From Stictocephala bisonia (Eukaryota > Arthropoda > Insecta > Hemiptera > Membracidae), in assembly GCA_035578905.1 (NCBI GenBank), contig JAQJVL010000123.1, forward strand, positions 124,001-188,000: a stretch of DNA of 64,000 nt. Reading direction: 5' to 3'. The notes beneath the pieces were generated by a model. It saw only the letters and a program-made list of their open reading frames with translations, had not been told where the DNA came from and ran no database searches. Numbering within the stretch: position 1 is the first letter of the stretch; the number at the start of each line of letters is the position of its first letter. Both the position numbers and the translations under genes were made by a program. This document shows, piece by piece, positions 28,901 through 34,900 of this stretch.

Positions 28901-31900
28901 GGGATTGATGGCAGATGCTTTGCAAGAACTTTCAGAATTAAGTGAAGCTTTACAACATCGGAATGCAGATTTGAACTATGCGAACAGAAAATTGCTAATC
29001 ACAGTTGGTTTATTTGAAGAAAGAAAAACAGTTCCAGGGTCCTACTCAACAATGGCTCAAGAAGCAGTAAACAACTTGTCTTTTTTCGGGGTTCCTCTCC
29101 ATACAAAAGAAGGGAGATCAGACAATCAGCCGTTGAACCCCAAAATATTTTACGAGGCCCTTAAAACTTCTATTGAAACGAGACTACTTGATGACAAAGA
29201 TGTTGAGTTAGCTACAACTCTTGAAGTTATGGATACCAAAACCTGGCCGACGAAACTCCCAATAACTTTTGGGGAAAATGAAATGAGGAAACTTGCTTCC
29301 AGGTTCAAACTTAACGAAAGACAGTTAATTACAGGTTTACGCGAATATATCTACTCCAGAGAGTTACCAGAAAGCCTCAATCCTGTAAAACAATCAATTG
29401 ACTCGGTTGCCATTTCATCAAGTGAATGTGAAAGAGGATTCTCTCAGATGAACTTAATAATTACACCGCTGCGATCTTCACTCAACATAAGAACGGTTTC
29501 TGGCCTGATGTTTTTGAAAATTAATGGACCTCCTCTTAGACTGTTTGATCCAGAGAAGTATGTTAACTCTTGGCTGGTTTCTGGACACCACTCGGCGCTA
29601 GCTGTCAAGAGTAAGGAAAGATCAAGAGAAGGCAAATACGAAGAAAACATGATGAAGTTTTGGAGTATATTTTAAGAACAATTTTTGAAACAGTTATGTT
29701 GTATTGTTTTACTGCTTTTCATTATGTTTATTAAAAAGTTTGAATTCAATAAAATATTTCTTTCTTTTTAACCGAATACTCCCTTTCTTACGTGGTTGGC
29801 AGTTTGACTTGTTGATTGACTGTGTTAAAGTGTTGATGTTGCTGACTGAAATTTCTTCTTACTTGATTAGTCAAAATATTTGTTTCAAGCCTTACTTTTT
29901 GAACACTAAACTATTGTTGATTGAGAAGTAAAAACAGCCTAAAAATGCGTAATTTTAAACTGAAATTTTGAAAATTTTCCGAAGGCTCCCGGACCCCCCT
30001 TTTGCTGGGGGGGTATGGAATACTCCCCAGACCCCCCGGTGTGTCCGCCCTTAACAGAGTTCCGGTACCTCAATTTTTAGAAATCGAGCACTGACTAAAA
30101 CCATATGTAATATAAATAAAATACACAAAATAATATAGAGAAAACATACACGCACTTATCCCACACGGGACTTTGATCCATAAATAACACAACTTATCGC
30201 ACCCAGGAGTTTAGACCAGGTCGTCAGTAATGACTTGTTGACAGCCTCATGGGTAGCGGCACACTGAAGACAAAAGAGCACGTGATTTAAAGGGGTAGGA
30301 GGAAGAGCTGTTGAGCCAGCCCGCCTCCTCCGAGCAAAAGGGTGTATAGTCCGAACAAAATAAAATAGACCGCGGCGCGACTAAATGAAGGTTAAATCTC
30401 AAATAAACATACTTATCTGGATTATAAATTCATTACTGATTATTAAACAGATTTTATTTTTTTTACAAAAATTAGGATTCATATTGTAAATGTGATGAAA
30501 ATACTGTTTGGAGTTCATTTATACTCCACAGAATCTGCAAAACTAGGATGGACAAATGTGAAAATGTTTGAAAAATGTAAATCTCTTTGCTTGATAATGC
30601 AAAGTATGCTGGTAGATGTAATCTACCTTTTTTAACAATTTAAAGCTTCTACATCAACTAGTTTTGTAATTTATGAACATATTGAATATTACTGTTGAGT
30701 TATGAAGCTGTAGAAAGTACCCAAAAGAGTAATTCAATAAAATGAAGATCTAATTGAAAATTGTGATTAAATATGTCTAAGTCTAATTAGAAAGGGTTAC
30801 TCTTGAACAGAGTAACAGTGTTCCAAAGTGAGACTATCATAGTTACGATACAAGGAATAAGATAATTTTGGAGTGGCGCAATATAGGTTTAAGATTCCTG
30901 CTGAATTTATTACTGACGAAATAAAATTAATTAGAATCATTGATATTTTCAAATAAAAACTAAAAAATACCTAATTAATTATTCTTTTGATGAGGGCTAG
31001 AGTAGATGTAGTTTTTATATCTTATTTTAGAAGTTATATTGTATTTATAGAATTTAAACATATTTAGCTATATTAGACAATATGTTCAAAGAACAAAAAT
31101 CATCAATCTGTATTTTACAATATTTGAAAGATGAATCAAGAAGTTTGGCTTTGAAAGAATACTAAATATCAATATCAGGGAATGTACTTGAAATCTGCCT
31201 TAGTGTTTCAATACAGCGCTAAGGTGCCAATGACTGGTTTATCTTTTTAAAGCTAACAAGGGCGAACAAAATTAACTGTAAAATGATTTAATTACGTTAA
31301 GCAAAGTTTGGACATTTAAGGGAGGACTTAAACCTGTAATCATAAAAAAAATTAAATCATCTTTTTTAAACAAGAGGTAAAATTAGTACTATAAAGCCTA
31401 TTAACTACTTAAACTGGTGAAATCAATAATTGTTTTGTAATAATAGACATAAAACAATAATTAGTTGTACTACTGTGTCATTTGCAAACATTAGTATAAA
31501 AATATAAATTTGATAAAGGAAATTTTAAAAGATTTCTTGAATATTTCAAATCAAAGTCAGATATTGTAGAATAGTGAGAGACTATTATTAGTGAAATTTG
31601 ATAAGCAATAAAGTGGTCTCAGTATTCTGACAGAATTTTTCATAAAAAACAGTAAAAAATGTTATAAATGTTGTCACCGTTGAAGTAATATGGTCATAAA
31701 ATATTCCATATAAGTTTCAATTTTTAATTGCATTTTATAAATTTGTTGTTTGTTTTATAGCTTCAGAATGGCTGTCTTCACAAAGTGAAACAGAAGAATC
31801 AACAATGGATGAGATTTCATCAACTGTAACAACTCTGTCAGAGACAATTGTACCCAAGACAAATGTAACATCAATCATAATAAATGAAGCTTCTGTCTCA

Positions 31901-34900
31901 AAAGCATTTGAGGTGATTACAATGAAAGTCCAGAACGCAACGCCATCAACACCAACAGTTATTACTACTTTTCTCCCAAGCACAAAGAAATTGGCTGCTT
32001 CAACCTCTAAAGTGGATTTGATCAACAAAGCAACAGATCAGAAATTTATTACTCTAAAACCCAAAACTGATTACTATTCTGTAAGAAATATTAGTACTAT
32101 GACAAGCTCTAACACACAGCATATTTTAAGATCATTTACATACAGTACTGTATCAACTGTGAATAATCCCACACTTTCAAGTGTTATTCATGAAAAAACC
32201 CAAAAGATTATAATTCAGGATGCAGCGTCTACAAACTCTACAATTGCTAAACCTGTTACTACAACACCAATAACACATTCTCAATCTGTGAAACAAATTT
32301 CATTAGTTACAACAAAAAATCCAGATATTAAACAGACATTTTCACTTATGCCTGTTATCAATAAACGTAATCATTCATTCACAAATGAAGGAATCTCAAC
32401 AACTCAAAGTTATAAACAAAAAAGATCTACTGAACAAACTACATCAAATCCAGTTTATAATAAAACTAAAGGAGCAATCCGAACGACTGTTTCTTCTAAA
32501 ACGACAGGAGCTTTCAGAAGACGAATAATTTTTCCCACTGAACCAGTTCCATCAACTATTCATCCTTATGCAACAAAAGCAGTATTTACCAAACCAACTA
32601 AAAAACCTTTGATTTCAACCAACCCAATGAAAACACAACAAATTATATTCAATACCCCACCCCCTGTCGTTGTCTTCAGAACTCCTAAATCAAATAGCAA
32701 ACAAAAGTCAACAATGACTTTATACAACAGCTCTGTTGCAATAACACCTAAATATAACATAACCCCACTATACCCCAAGTTCTTAAAAAACTCAACGAAA
32801 AAGGAACTGAAGTCAAGAAATGATGTTTTATATCATGGATGGAATAAAGTAAATGCAACAATAATACCTCTCTCTTCTTCAAGATCAACTACTACTAGAG
32901 AAAATCTTTCTTCAGCAATGCCCACTTCATCTACACTTCCCACTACTTCTACATCAACACAACACAGCACTGTTTTGAGTTTTGATTATGAAAATGCTGT
33001 AGAAAGTAAATGGCGAACTAAACACAAACCTATCAGAACAGGTAAGATTATGTTCAGAAACCTCATCAATCATAGAGTCATAATGTTTTACAGAAGAAAC
33101 AAACTGCAAACTATGTATGCAGTAGTAATGAAAGGAAAGATAAGCAGCATACTTGATAAACTGGTACACTGTAGATAGAGACACAATCACTTCACAAAGA
33201 ATTGGATAGTGAAATATTTTAGGGCCACTGGCCCATTCTTCAGTCACTAAACAGCTAGTTTAATCACCTCAACACTAGTTGTTTAGTGACTGAAGAAGAG
33301 GCCAGTGGCCCAGAAATATTTCACTAATCAATTCTTTGTGATGTGATTGTGTCTCTATCTACAGTGTACCAGGTTCGTTGCTTTCCTTTCCTTTCATTAC
33401 TACTGAAATCCTAGGCCTAGTGCCCAAATTTAACCAGTAAACTATGTATAAAAAAAATTATTTCATACTATACTGCTCTAATATTTGATAATCTAATAAA
33501 ATATAATAATAAAAAACTGTAATGGAGACTGATTAAATTTATTTAAAATAAAAAATATATGTATACAAACCTTAAGTTAAGAATAAGCGTCAAATTACAT
33601 AATGGTAAGGAAATCGGAGTTGAAAAAATATGAAGAAGTTGTTTTTATAAAGAAATCTGGTCAGGAAACCAATAAACTTAGTCGTAAACTTTGATTCTAC
33701 CATTGGAAAAAGAATGTTTTGGATATTTATAAAATATAAACTTTTATTATTCTCAGTTTTATTTGGTTGTACTAAACATTTTTCTATTCTCTGTTTTGAT
33801 AATGCCTTTAGAGACAATAAGACCATGAAAAAGTACCATCAGTTTTTAACTTTCATTTTTATTGATACATTATTGAAATATTTTGAAACTAGATGTCTCA
33901 TAATCAATTCATATCATTAGTTTTTATCAAAAATTCAATTTTGGTTTTTTCAACATTGTTGAATTTATTAGTTATTAATCTGCGGCTTCTTAACTGCCAC
34001 AACACTCAGTGCTCAGTTGCTTTATGTAAATCAGAGTAGTCCGAAACTTTGCAATACAAAAATAAAAATCATTTAAATAAATATTTTATGACTAAATAAT
34101 TTGGTAATAAGTTCGAATGTACAGTAATACAAAGAACATACACAACAAACATATTTCAGGCAAAAATTCCTAATAATTTCATGTATACTAAGCGATCCAT
34201 AGTATATGTTTGTGAGGTTCTTATTCTGATTTTTTTAGTGCAAAAGAACCTGGTATGATTTTGATATAGTTCAAATTGCTGTTCATTGTTCAGAAAAACT
34301 AAAATATTTAAATTCTCAAGTTTATATATTGAGAATTAAAATATTTTTTTAAATCTTATTCAAAATATATTTATGAACATTTTTTAAATATCACAGTTAA
34401 AAGACTAGGACAAATCTTATTAAATTTTCCATTTATATTATTCTCACTCCATAATAAGCTGTAATAAAATAGATTATTACAGATTCGTATGAGATATTCG
34501 TGTCTATAGTAAGCTATCTAGGAAAATTAAAAAGCAGACAAATTGTAAAATTTGATAAAGGATTCTAATATAAAAGGCTTATTTAAGTGTTAGAAAAGTG
34601 TTAACAGACTAAAGCCTTGATTAGTAAAATTAGAGTACATCAAGGAACAGGGCTATTTTTGATACTAAATTAATAATTATCAGTAAAATTTATGTTTGAT
34701 GAGTATAGTATATATTTATTTATTCATAAGACGCCGATCATCAAGATATGGGCGAATATGGATTTCGAATGAGTGTAGATGAGCGGATGTAGTCTAAGGA
34801 GCCGACTATTCCTTAGAAAGTGTCATTAATTAATTATATGTACTCTTGTTACACCAAGCACAGTAGAACCTCAATATCCCACATAGACCTATCCAACATT

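Larger units (their letters stand above)
24596..30395 (-). mobile_element. Second piggyBac element, split by a hAT insertion
   Basis: TTAA at 24596-24599 and 30392-30395, with inverted ends TTAACCTTCAACTAGTCGCG and TTAACCTTCATTTAGTCGCG. The transposase lies on the - strand (24960-26856). The hAT element at 26941-30093 sits just upstream of the transposase start. Without the hAT the element is about 2.6 kb, normal for piggyBac. It lies in the intron before the mucin-stalk exon. Confidence 0.92.
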
